In this document: one piece after another, positions 8,443 to 16,416 of the stretch | How the letters are laid out: every line of letters begins with the position of its first letter | How positions within the stretch are numbered: position 1 is the stretch's first letter | NCBI GenBank assembly: GCA_050633105.1 | Contig: JBOEFW010000013.1 | Span: 12,746 to 76,745, forward strand | Length of the DNA stretch: 64,000 nt | Source: Aureispira sp050633105 | Lineage (GTDB): Bacteria; Bacteroidota; Bacteroidia; Chitinophagales; Saprospiraceae | Direction of reading: 5' to 3' | Notes under the pieces: model-generated | What the model was told of the DNA's origin: nothing | The model's database searches: none | The model's input: only the letters and a program-made list of their open reading frames with translations | Position numbers and translations under genes: made by a program

Positions 8443-11347
8443 CAAACCACAAGACCGATTTAACAACAGAAGGAGCTGCCGCTCTAAGTAATCCATAGGC
8501 CAATCCAGCAGAGCCTGTAAATAAAGAAGAAGTCAAGGTAGAGTAGTGGCTACAAGGTGTTTGAGTGGCTAAAATATTAGTAGCTGCTTGGATGGACTGT
8601 TCTAAGGTGGTATTAAAATGTAATTCTTGAATTTTTAGTAAGGCATCGATAGCGCCAGGGGTGCCACAGCACAAACCAGACGACACATCAGTAATAATGT
8701 CTGTTTGGGAAGCTTGAAGGGCTTTATTGGTAAATTCATTCTCAAAGGAATTGCCCAAGGCCTCTGCTACTGCTAATCGAGTTAAGAGAGCACCTGATCG
8801 GCCATTACACCAACTCCAATTGGTTCTTTGTTCTCGCTCCAAATCTAAAAAACGAGCATCGACCCAGCCAGCTTCTTCTTCCCTCCAAAATTGGTCATCA
8901 AACTGAAGCGCTTGAATTGCTAGATGGCGTGCTTGTGTATTTTTGCGAAGAGTAGCCCACCTTGCCAAGGCCATGGCAATACCAGCACTGCCATGACTAG
9001 CATGAGGCATAGGGTTACCAGAAGGAACAGGCCAACAGACGCCTACCGTAGAAGTAGTTGCGCGGTCTATTAATAGAGCGGCAATATCATCCATTACTAC
9101 TAATAAAGAAGGGGTAGGAGCGACGTTATATAAAGATAATAAAGCCAATAACAAGCCTGCTCTTCCATAGAGTATTTCATCTAGTCCATCTTTTTTTCCT
9201 AAGTCAGGCGCATACGTTAAGGCCAACTGAGTAGCTGTTTGTAGAAGTTCGGCACAATTGGTTGCTACAGCGGTGCGCTGCATCGCATAGATCAAACCAC
9301 CCAATCCTCTTGCCATTCCACCACTTCTGGTAATACTGGTAGGGACTTGCCCTTTCATCAAGGGTAGAAAAACACTAACGGCAAGGTCCATCCACTGCTG
9401 TTTCCCTGTAAGCTTCCCTGCCTCAGCGACTACAAGTGCTGTTCCTGCACAGCCTTCATAAAGTGATTCTCGATCGGTATGCGCCATTGTCGCGGCAAAA
9501 CCAGGGGCATAGCTAGTATAGGTCCAGAACGCAGCGCCATCTTTATGTCCTGCGGCTTCGACTAGTGTCTTTACAAGGTTACATCCATGCTCTAGTAGGC
9601 TTTTTTCAGTGGTGGTATAAGTGAGGTTGGTAACGGCTGCTTCCCGTTTTAATAAACGTTCTCGAATACTGGTCATTTGTAGCGCACAATCAAAGTCATC
9701 CATGCCTTTCCAGCGATCTTTGGCACAAATAAGTGGTGTTGTTAATAATTTTGCGTCTTCATAAATGACACTATCAGAGGGGAGTTCAAAGAGTGGGATA
9801 TCTGCTTGCAATAAACTGTTTAGTTCAATGTTAGTAAGGTCATTAATGGTATCCATTCGTTGCTCTGCGGTCGCTTGGAGATCCGATTGAATGAGCTCTT
9901 TTCTTGCGGTAGGGTTAGCGAGTACTTCAGGGCTTAAGGACCGAGATAAGATGTTCACATAATCCATTGTTGGGCGAACCAGCATTCGGATATGGAACTT
10001 TGAAAAGGTTTCTAAGTAACCGTCGTCTTTAAGAAATTCCTCTTGATGAGCAGCTAGGTATTGATGGGTTTCTTGGAAGCCTGCTAAAATAGCATCAATA
10101 TATTGTTCTGGAAATTCGGCCTGACCATGCAGCGTCGGAAGATTGGGGAAGGTATGAGCGATGACTTCTACAGGGCGAATTTGAAGATGATTACTACCTA
10201 TAGCGCAAGGTAACATATCGGTGAAATGAGTTTTACCATAAGCACAGAGGGCGCCAATCTCATTTTCCTGTTGGATGGTTTCATTGTCCTCATTCTTAAG
10301 AGGAGATTTCATAACTAAGGGCAATATGCCCAATTCTAACACCGACTCTCTTACTTCTAACCCTTCTAAGGATAAATTTTTCTCAAACTTAAGACGATCA
10401 TCTCCTGCATTAGAAATAGCTAATCGAGCTCTAAACAAGGGTTCGGCATCTACAACAACAGGAAAGGCACCAGAGACAATGATATTCTCATGATGCAAAT
10501 CGCAGGTGCCCAAGGCATGAGCAATGGCTAAAATCGCTCCATAACGAGTGTAGCACTCTTTGACTTCTTGGGGCGATTGACAAGTAGTAGTGGGGACAAA
10601 TTCCATAAAGCCATAACCGTGTCCTCGGATAATTTTAGGCAAGAAAATCGCTTGTTTTAAACCTTGTTTTACAATTTTATCCATCAAAGCATTCCATCCT
10701 TCCTCACCATCTAAAGAGCGTGGTTTGTAGACAATTTTTTGTTGTCCAAAAGATAAAATTGCTGCTGTTTGCCCATTATTATGAGGATCAGAAATGCCAA
10801 ATTTAGCACCAGTGATTTGTTGGAGAGCGTGTGGTTCAGTGGTTAGGATGGAGGCTAATTCTAGTTGGTGTTTTTGTACTCGGTGGAGAATATTCTGAAT
10901 AGAAGTCAACCAATTGTGCCCCATTTGATGCACCAGCTTAGCTAGTTCAGGATAAGGGCCATCTTGTTCTAATAGTTTTTCTATTTCTTCCCAAGCAATG
11001 TAGTAATCTAAAATATCGCGTTGACTTCCTTCCTCTGCTTGCCCTGGAGTAGCTCTCTTGGGACGCCAAAGAGGGTTGATGTTCAAGTGAAAACTAGTGA
11101 AGCGTTGTAGAATGACCAGATTGGTTAAACGAGCAATGTTTTGTCTATAACTGTTCAAGAAATCCTGAAAGGCGCTCTCACTCACCATAGAGGGTTGGTG
11201 GGACAATACCTGTATTAATTGGATTTCTGCTTGCTGAACATAAGGTTCTATTACCTCAGGAATGACAGGATAAGTAGCAATTGTAGCCGCTGTTTCTAGG
11301 TCTAAATAAGGTTGTTTTGCAAGTGTAGGAACAGATAGCGTATTCAT
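8438..11347 (-). CDS. lanM: Class II lanthipeptide synthetase LanM, CCG (ProcM-like) type
   Basis: 969 aa, normal LanM length. The N-terminal two thirds is the kinase-like dehydratase that phosphorylates and eliminates Ser/Thr: 'GAKFGISDPHNNGQTAAILSF', 'KIVYKPRSLDGEEGWN', 'GYGFMEFVP', 'ALGTCDLHHENIIVSG' and 'PVVVDAEPLF' are its landmarks. The C-terminal third is the LanC-type cyclase: 'YEGCAGTALVVAE', 'SHGSAGIAMALARWA', zinc ligand Cys847 in 'WCNGRSGALL', and Cys893-Cys894 in 'GLCCGTPGAID'. The usual Cys-His pair is replaced by Cys-Cys, giving the three-cysteine zinc site known from ProcM. It acts on the precursor encoded 94 bp upstream. No peptidase-exporter gene is adjacent. Confidence 0.95.
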   Translation of the reverse strand: MNTLSVPTLAKQPYLDLETAATIATYPVIPEVIEPYVQQAEIQLIQVLSHQPSMVSESAFQDFLNSYRQNIARLTNLVILQRFTSFHLNINPLWRPKRATPGQAEEGSQRDILDYYIAWEEIEKLLEQDGPYPELAKLVHQMGHNWLTSIQNILHRVQKHQLELASILTTEPHALQQITGAKFGISDPHNNGQTAAILSFGQQKIVYKPRSLDGEEGWNALMDKIVKQGLKQAIFLPKIIRGHGYGFMEFVPTTTCQSPQEVKECYTRYGAILAIAHALGTCDLHHENIIVSGAFPVVVDAEPLFRARLAISNAGDDRLKFEKNLSLEGLEVRESVLELGILPLVMKSPLKNEDNETIQQENEIGALCAYGKTHFTDMLPCAIGSNHLQIRPVEVIAHTFPNLPTLHGQAEFPEQYIDAILAGFQETHQYLAAHQEEFLKDDGYLETFSKFHIRMLVRPTMDYVNILSRSLSPEVLANPTARKELIQSDLQATAEQRMDTINDLTNIELNSLLQADIPLFELPSDSVIYEDAKLLTTPLICAKDRWKGMDDFDCALQMTSIRERLLKREAAVTNLTYTTTEKSLLEHGCNLVKTLVEAAGHKDGAAFWTYTSYAPGFAATMAHTDRESLYEGCAGTALVVAEAGKLTGKQQWMDLAVSVFLPLMKGQVPTSITRSGGMARGLGGLIYAMQRTAVATNCAELLQTATQLALTYAPDLGKKDGLDEILYGRAGLLLALLSLYNVAPTPSLLVVMDDIAALLIDRATTSTVGVCWPVPSGNPMPHASHGSAGIAMALARWATLRKNTQARHLAIQALQFDDQFWREEEAGWVDARFLDLEREQRTNWSWCNGRSGALLTRLAVAEALGNSFENEFTNKALQASQTDIITDVSSGLCCGTPGAIDALLKIQELHFNTTLEQSIQAATNILATQTPCSHYSTLTSSLFTGSAGLAYGLLRAAAPSVVKSVLWFE

Positions 11348-11406
11348 AGTCGGTTGATTTTAGATCAGAAAAGAGGAGCAGAGAGAAGGAGCATTCTAAG
11401 ATGAAA

Positions 11407-11432
11407 TAGGAGTGAACCTAAATTCACTCCTA
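11407..11432. terminator. Hairpin between precursor and lanM genes
   Basis: TAGGAGTGAA and TTCACTCCTA are exact inverted repeats around a 6-bp loop. The hairpin lies between the precursor stop and the lanM start and has no strong T-run on the minus strand. It could be a partial terminator or an mRNA 3'-end stabiliser that gives more precursor than enzyme. Confidence 0.6.
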
Positions 11433-11441
11433 CAAAATATC

Positions 11442-11768
11442 TTAAGCACAAGTCAGTGAAGCCAAAGAACCTGCACAAATAGGAGACGTTGGTGTACAAG
11501 TTGTACACTCCCAAGTAGAGGCATTAGAGGCTTTGAGCAAGGGCTCTTTGGATAAGTCACTTCCTACAAAAGGTAGTAAAGCAAAGGTGTAAGAACTGTC
11601 TGTATCTTCCACTACATTCAACGAAACATTGGAAGGTACTTCAATGCCTCGCTCTGCAAAAACAGCTGTAGGATTGTCTAATACTTGCTGCCTTAATGGA
11701 CCATTAACGGAACATTCAATTCTTAGCTTGTCTAATTCGGACAAAGCAATCGTCTTTGGGAAATTCAT
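11442..11768 (-). CDS. Lanthipeptide precursor with nitrile-hydratase-like (NHLP) leader
   Basis: 108 aa. The leader (residues 1 to about 70) has the NHLP pattern seen in proteusin and prochlorosin precursors: an amphipathic helix, 'VLDNPTAVFAERGIEVPSNVSLNVVEDT', then a strand ending 'FALLP'. The C-terminal part is rich in Ser, Thr and Cys, with four cysteines (Cys88, Cys91, Cys98, Cys107) within the last 21 residues, as expected for thioether rings. 'FVGS' (67-70) is a plausible double-Gly-type cleavage site, giving a 38-residue core; this is inferred. The gene sits directly upstream of lanM on the same strand, which makes the enzyme-substrate pairing very likely. Confidence 0.9.
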   Translation of the reverse strand: MNFPKTIALSELDKLRIECSVNGPLRQQVLDNPTAVFAERGIEVPSNVSLNVVEDTDSSYTFALLPFVGSDLSKEPLLKASNASTWECTTCTPTSPICAGSLASLTCA

Positions 11769-11942
11769 AATTTCAAATTTTAGAATTATCTCTTACTCTA
11801 TTGGGATAGGCTTTTCAGAGTTGCGCCCTTCAATCAAGTCATGCAAATGACTTTGGAATCAAAACAAAGAAGTAGCTAGCTAATCAGATGATTTGTTTTT
11901 GATTACATTACAAATGTCTGACAATATTAAAAGATTTACCAG

Positions 11943-11981
11943 CGTAGAAATACCTAATTTTAAAAAACAGGTAGAAGTACC
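11943..11981. promoter_or_regulatory. Paired 12-bp palindrome element, locus A
   Basis: Two dyads, CGTA-GAAA-TACC (11943-11954) and GGTA-GAAG-TACC (11970-11981), start 27 bp apart and are joined by an A/T-rich 15-bp linker. The same architecture with a 13/15 identical linker occurs at 19676-19714. It lies in the 340-bp divergent region between the precursor gene and the UbiA gene, about 175-213 bp from the former and 128-166 bp from the latter. Likely operators for a dimeric regulator. I see no other feature in this divergent region and no clear -7 element. Confidence 0.6.
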
Positions 11982-12108
11982 TAAGTAGAGAATTTGGTAT
12001 AAAAGTTCTTATTTTCAGAGTGTGTGAAGGGAAAAAAGGAATGGCTAGAATAAGGACTAAGGGAGAACTCTTTTTATGGGAGGCCGTTTTATTGTACCTT
12101 GTGTTCTT

Positions 12109-12969
12109 ATGAAAAATATCTTTGGGATGGTTTGGCAATTACTACGAGGAACCAACTTGATTTTACTAGCAATTAGTTTAAGTTTATTGCTTTTAAAAGC
12201 TCAAATTGAATTGACTGTTTATGAGTGGATTGCTTTATTATGGGGAACCATGAGTATTGCAGCGGCTGGTAATTTGGTGAATGATATTATGGATCAAGCC
12301 ATTGATGAGATCAACGAAGCAGAACGGCGTATTGTAGGGGTGAAAATTACCGAAAAAGTGGCTTGGAGCGGGTATTGGATACTTAATAGTGTAGCCTTGT
12401 GCCTAGCTTTTGGAACGAAAAACATAGGCTTGTGTAGCTGTTATGGTAGTTCTATTCTACTATTATGGGCGTATTCGCGTTTTTTTAAGTGCAGAGCTTG
12501 GTTAGGGAATTTAGTGGTGGCATTTTTGTGTGCTTTAGCTTTGTTACAACTTTTGTTTCTAGCACCAGTACAATGGAATAGATATTGGCAGGGAGCAATT
12601 GTGCTTTATGCTAGTTTTGCTTTCTTAACCAATTGGTGGAGAGAGTTGATTAAGGACATAGAAGATGAACAAGGCGACCGTCAAAATGCTTGTTCAACTT
12701 TAATAGTCCAGCATGGAATGCCCTATGGATTAAAAATAGCCCACTACTTTTGCAACGCTTTGTTGTTGTGGCTCGTTCTATTACTAGGCCTTTTGTGGGG
12801 CAGAGCTCCTTTTGGGGCTTGGCTGTATGTATTGTTGGTCTTGTTTCCTATTGCTATTTTCTTGAAAAATCGCTTAGGACGATTAACAAATAGAACCCAA
12901 ATGCATCAATTTAGCCAAGGGCTAAAAGGTTATATGTTGTTAGGTTTAATAGGAATTTTGTTCTTATAG
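12109..12969 (+). CDS. UbiA family prenyltransferase
   Basis: 286 aa from the ATG at 12109; an in-frame ATG at 12076 adds 11 unlikely residues. Integral membrane protein with about eight or nine helices. Both Asp-rich motifs that bind the Mg-prenyl diphosphate are present: 'GNLVNDIMDQAIDEIN' and 'ELIKDIEDEQGDRQNA'. UbiA enzymes attach prenyl chains to quinone rings, haem, glycerol phosphate or carotenoids. Bacteroidota copies of this size are often labelled geranylgeranylglycerol-phosphate geranylgeranyltransferase, but the acceptor is not readable. It is transcribed divergently from the lanthipeptide precursor. A role with CruF (15452-16108) in carotenoid or isoprenoid metabolism is possible but unproven. 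Confidence 0.85.
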   Translation: MKNIFGMVWQLLRGTNLILLAISLSLLLLKAQIELTVYEWIALLWGTMSIAAAGNLVNDIMDQAIDEINEAERRIVGVKITEKVAWSGYWILNSVALCLAFGTKNIGLCSCYGSSILLLWAYSRFFKCRAWLGNLVVAFLCALALLQLLFLAPVQWNRYWQGAIVLYASFAFLTNWWRELIKDIEDEQGDRQNACSTLIVQHGMPYGLKIAHYFCNALLLWLVLLLGLLWGRAPFGAWLYVLLVLFPIAIFLKNRLGRLTNRTQMHQFSQGLKGYMLLGLIGILFL

Positions 12970-13131
12970 CAATAAGAGGTTTATCAATGTGCTGTAAGAA
13001 TGACTGAAAAGAGAAGATGTCTGGACCTTGGTGTTACACTAGTAACGCTTTTTATCGGTAGGTTGGGATGTGATTGAAAGGTGTTTAAGAGAGCGGTTGT
13101 TGTGTCAACAACTTCAATAAATAGTACGATT

Positions 13132-14004
13132 ATGAAAGCATACCTAAGTCCATATAAAGTTTTTGATCTTTCTCCTGCTGCCACTCAATTGGAGGTAGAA
13201 CAGTATCGTGGGCGAATTTTGATGCAGCTGACGAACTATGGGGAGAAGGACACCGTTCATTTTAATAGTACTAAAATGGCTAAAGAAGTAGCTCTTCAGT
13301 TATTAACAGAGCTGAATGATAAGGAGTTGCGTTCTTATCACTTAGAGATTTTTAACAATAAAAAGTTACTCAACTTTTTGGAATATGGCCACCTCAATTA
13401 TTTTAGAACCAAGCAGCCAATGGGCGCCCATCAAAAGGAAGGTTTTTATCAGTTTATTGCGCCATATTTTGCCGACCAATATAGTGAGACATTGATACAG
13501 GCGATTAAAACCCAAGATACGGAGACGTTGCAAATCCTCTCCAAAAGTACATTGCCTATTGTGGCAGATTTTGAAGACCAATGTTACCGCCATGCTAACC
13601 GTTATGTGCAAGACACGATTAATACCCTAAAAAGTCTACAGAAAAAATTTCCAATAGAGCCATTATCAGAGCGCCAGTTAATGGCTTATTTACCTAATAA
13701 AACAATAGAATTGTATAATATGTTGCCCGATTACTTTTTTGTAGCGCGCAATCTTATTGGCAATGAAGTTTATCAAGCGGCGCTAGTAATGTCACAGCAA
13801 TTTGGACGAAATGATAGCGCGGCTGTATTGGTGCGGCAAGGACTAAAATTGCGTTTAGATACCACTGTTCGCCAAAATTTACAAGGTTTATTAGATCGCT
13901 TTAAGTTGCGGTACAAAGTGCCCAATTTTATGGTTTTGGGCATTGCGGCCGTACTCTTACTTTTCTTGATTCAGTATTTAGAGAACACTTTCTTTGCTGG
14001 CTAA
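13132..14004 (+). CDS. C-terminally membrane-anchored protein, unknown function (possible J-like N-terminus)
   Basis: 290 aa from ATG 13132 (MKAYLSPYKVFDLSPAAT...). A GTG at 13081 is in frame but adds an implausible peptide. The first 80 residues look loosely J-domain-like ('YKVFDLSP', then helices ending 'LTELNDKELRSYHLEIFNNKKLLNFLEYG') but lack the HPD tripeptide. The body is helical, and one C-terminal membrane segment ('FMVLGIAAVLLLFLIQYL', about 268-285) suggests a tail-anchored cytoplasmic protein. It lies 11 bp before the WDYW-repeat lipoprotein gene, so the two are probably co-transcribed. No family recognised with confidence. Confidence 0.7.
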   Translation: MKAYLSPYKVFDLSPAATQLEVEQYRGRILMQLTNYGEKDTVHFNSTKMAKEVALQLLTELNDKELRSYHLEIFNNKKLLNFLEYGHLNYFRTKQPMGAHQKEGFYQFIAPYFADQYSETLIQAIKTQDTETLQILSKSTLPIVADFEDQCYRHANRYVQDTINTLKSLQKKFPIEPLSERQLMAYLPNKTIELYNMLPDYFFVARNLIGNEVYQAALVMSQQFGRNDSAAVLVRQGLKLRLDTTVRQNLQGLLDRFKLRYKVPNFMVLGIAAVLLLFLIQYLENTFFAG

Positions 14005-14015
14005 ACTCCTGTCTT

Positions 14016-14591
14016 ATGTGGTTCAAGGTGGTTACTTTTCCTACTATTGTTATAGCTCTTTTTTTAGTAATTGTGCTTCCAACCGCTTGTCGGCAAACGA
14101 CTAGTAGTTGGGGAGAAGATCGCGACCGCTTGCAAACTTATACCCCTGAAGATTGGGATTATTGGACAATTGATTGGATGGATCAAGAGGGAACCTTTCG
14201 AACAAACACTCCTCAAGATTGGGATTATTGGAACTACACGATAGCGGGAGAACGGGGACAAATCCGTACCTATACGCCTGACGATTGGGACTATTGGAGC
14301 ATTAATAATGGTAATTATACCTTACGAACGTATACTCCTGGTGACTGGGATTATTGGGTGTTGTCAGGTAATGGAATTTCCATCACTTTGCGTACCAACA
14401 CTCCCCAAGACTGGGATTACTGGCAAATCTCAGGGAGTGTTACGGGACTTTTACGGACATATACCTCTAGTAATTGGGACAGCTGGGACATAGAAGGCGA
14501 TTGGACTAATTTGGATGCGGCTGTAAAAGCAAGCCTTTTGTTTTTGCCTGTTTTTATTAGCAGCATTAAGGAACAAGGTCATTGTTGTTAG
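14016..14591 (+). CDS. WDYW-repeat lipoprotein
   Basis: 191 aa. A signal peptide ends at 'VIVLPTAC', so Cys25 is probably lipidated. The rest is six tandem units of 20-23 residues, each built on (L/I)RTxTPxDWDYW followed by a short variable strand. The last unit is degenerate (TSSNWDSWDIEG). A hydrophobic segment and a 'GHCC' end close the protein. Codons differ between units although the residues are the same, so the repeat is old and kept by selection rather than a recent slippage product. The pattern suggests a regular beta structure with stacked Trp and Tyr side chains, perhaps binding a polymer or surface. Function unknown. Confidence 0.75.
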   Translation: MWFKVVTFPTIVIALFLVIVLPTACRQTTSSWGEDRDRLQTYTPEDWDYWTIDWMDQEGTFRTNTPQDWDYWNYTIAGERGQIRTYTPDDWDYWSINNGNYTLRTYTPGDWDYWVLSGNGISITLRTNTPQDWDYWQISGSVTGLLRTYTSSNWDSWDIEGDWTNLDAAVKASLLFLPVFISSIKEQGHCC

Positions 14592-14614
14592 TCCTTTTAT
14601 GATGCTTTAATAGC

Positions 14615-15286
14615 TTATATTAATCTTGGGCAAGGAGGGGCAAAGGAAGGAGCATTTTCCAATCGATCTATTCTTTGGTGAAATTCAAATGAAACACTAA
14701 TCCCAGCCATAATATTCTTATAAGTATAAGGCGGTTTTAGGCCATTGGATGCAGGACCATCCAGCAAAAAATCATTCAAAACATGGGCATAGTAAGCGGC
14801 AATGCGACACCTAGGCGTAATGTAATAACCGCAGGAACCTCGTAAACCAATGATAGGCAATCCTGTATTACTATAACCAGCAGGGATGTTACTTTTGATG
14901 GTGAGGTTAAGTTCTACTCCAAGAGCGACATTGACCCGATTACTCAAATGGTAAAAAAGCATAACAGGAGAAGAAAGTTGATGTAAATTCCAGAGAGGAT
15001 CTAAGTTGTATGGATTTGGGTTTTCCCCAAAGGCGACTCCACGTAAACTATAAACAAAACCTGTTCGCAAATCCAACTTATCCTTAAGACGATGCATGGC
15101 ATAGAATCCAAACCGACCACCCAAGCGTTGGTTATAGATGGGAATGTTGACCTTTTCAGGAAGAAAGGAAGAAATAGCAAGACCTGTTTCTACCCCTACT
15201 CGATAAAAGGCGGGAGAATAATTTTGTGCAGTGGCACAGCTAATAAAAAAATGAAAGAATACGACTAACAACAACTGTTTGTTCAC
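14615..15286 (-). CDS. Outer-membrane beta-barrel protein (PorT/OMP_b-brl-like)
   Basis: 223 aa with a clear signal peptide cleaved near 'ISCATAQ'. The mature chain alternates polar and hydrophobic residues with repeated strands such as 'GGRFGFYAMHRL', 'LRTGFVYSLRGVAFG', 'NVALGVELNLTI', 'CRIAAYYAHVL' and 'IMAGISVSFEF', the pattern of a small outer-membrane barrel. It converges on the WDYW lipoprotein gene with a 23-bp gap. No specific function can be assigned. Confidence 0.75.
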   Translation of the reverse strand: MNKQLLLVVFFHFFISCATAQNYSPAFYRVGVETGLAISSFLPEKVNIPIYNQRLGGRFGFYAMHRLKDKLDLRTGFVYSLRGVAFGENPNPYNLDPLWNLHQLSSPVMLFYHLSNRVNVALGVELNLTIKSNIPAGYSNTGLPIIGLRGSCGYYITPRCRIAAYYAHVLNDFLLDGPASNGLKPPYTYKNIMAGISVSFEFHQRIDRLENAPSFAPPCPRLI

Positions 15287-15451
15287 AATTTCTATTTTTG
15301 GTAACGGAAATAATTGTGTACAGTTGCGTCATAAAAAAGGATCAAAGTAAAAAAAAGTGAAGATATTAAGATAGGAAAAAGGTCATTAACAACCTTTTCT
15401 ACTAACTAAACAGCAAAATAACAAAAAACGCTGCTTATAGTTGTCTTTTTT

Positions 15452-16108
15452 TTAAGGTTTTAAAAAACTGACAACCCCAATAAAGAAAATTAACAAGCCA
15501 CCATAGACATAACCAGCAATATTATTCTCACTCGCTACACGCCAACGAATAAATAAATAATGTAAGAGTGCGATGATTAAACCTTGCACAACAATATATT
15601 GCCAAAGCAGACGGCCTTCCAAATACCAAAAATCTAACCGCGTTGCGACTTGCTGTATTAAAACCGTTAGACTGAGGGAAAGTGCTACTCCTGTGAATAA
15701 ACGGCCAACAGTGTTTTTAGGCCACACTTTCGCGGCTAAAATGGCGGTGCTGCTTACAATAATCAACCAATAAATAGGCATAATAAGCGGAACCGCGCCC
15801 ATTTTTACTCCTAAGCTAGCTCCAAAGGCATAATCACCATATAGAGCCGTATGGACTCCTAATCCTTCCACCAAACCACCAAGAACTAAAGTACTGCCTA
15901 GAAAAAATACTAGTGATTTATTCCACTGTCGTTGATACACTAAAAAGATCAAGGCATTCAATAACAAAAAATAAGGCGTGTAATAAAGATACCAAGCTTG
16001 CTGATGAGGGGTGGTAAAACCAATCATAGAAGCCATATAAACAATCATTAAAAGCAATACCGCAGGAACAGGAGTCATAATATAAAGAGCTTGATAAAGG
16101 TCGATCAA
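15452..16108 (-). CDS. cruF: Carotenoid biosynthesis protein, CruF-like (carotenoid 1',2'-hydratase)
   Basis: 218 aa, seven or eight membrane helices. The signature 'GGLVEGLGVHTALYGDYAFGASLGVKMGAVPLIMPIYWLII' region (about residues 77-117) matches the CruF/COG2324 core. CruF adds water across the psi end of gamma-carotene-type substrates to make a 1'-hydroxy end group, as found in myxol, saproxanthin and bacterioruberin. Saproxanthin is a known pigment of Saprospira-type bacteria, which agrees with the inferred host. No other carotenoid gene is next to it. A good promoter lies just upstream (16148-16181). Confidence 0.85.
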   Translation of the reverse strand: MIDLYQALYIMTPVPAVLLLMIVYMASMIGFTTPHQQAWYLYYTPYFLLLNALIFLVYQRQWNKSLVFFLGSTLVLGGLVEGLGVHTALYGDYAFGASLGVKMGAVPLIMPIYWLIIVSSTAILAAKVWPKNTVGRLFTGVALSLSLTVLIQQVATRLDFWYLEGRLLWQYIVVQGLIIALLHYLFIRWRVASENNIAGYVYGGLLIFFIGVVSFLKP

Positions 16109-16147
16109 TCGTAGATCGTAAACTTAAGAATAGGCACGAATAAGATC

Positions 16148-16181
16148 CAAAGATAAGCTATTCTATTCTGATAAGAAACAA
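16148..16181 (-). promoter_or_regulatory. Promoter for cruF
   Basis: On the minus strand TATCTTTG (complement of 16148-16155) is preceded, 23 bp upstream, by TTG (complement of 16179-16181). The transcription start is predicted near 16141, about 33 nt before the ATG. Confidence 0.6.
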
Positions 16182-16220
16182 ATAAAAGAGAAGGCGCAAA
16201 CAAGAGATTAATTCAGAAAT

Positions 16221-16281
16221 AGTTTAAATAAAGCGGATTATTGAATCCTTTGAAAGAGAGAGGAATCCTTTTATTTAAACT
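16221..16281. repeat. Perfect 12-bp inverted repeat with nested hairpin in a 308-bp divergent region
   Basis: AGTTTAAATAAA (16221-16232) and its exact complement (16270-16281) enclose GGATT-ATTG-AATCC (16235-16248). An ATCCGCTT at 16315-16322 can also pair with AAGCGGAT at 16231-16238. The region separates cruF and the ABC-F gene and could be a cruciform, an operator or a folded leader. Apart from this and the two promoters I see nothing else in it. Confidence 0.55.
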
Positions 16282-16331
16282 AGTTCAATAACTTATCAGA
16301 ACATTCCTTTTCATATCCGCTTAAAAATCCT

Positions 16332-16339
16332 TACTTTTG
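16332..16339 (+). promoter_or_regulatory. -7 element for the ABC-F gene
   Basis: TACTTTTG matches TAnnTTTG exactly. No convincing TTG is seen at -33. The predicted leader is about 70 nt. Confidence 0.45.
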
Positions 16340-16416
16340 CATAAATTTTTATGTCCAAACAGCGAAGTAACTGATTGATTAAAACGGGTGCTTCCTAATA
16401 ATATACGTTTATTAAT

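Noticed and set aside
13132..13400. DnaJ domain at the N-terminus
   Set aside because: The helical pattern is suggestive, but the HPD tripeptide is missing.
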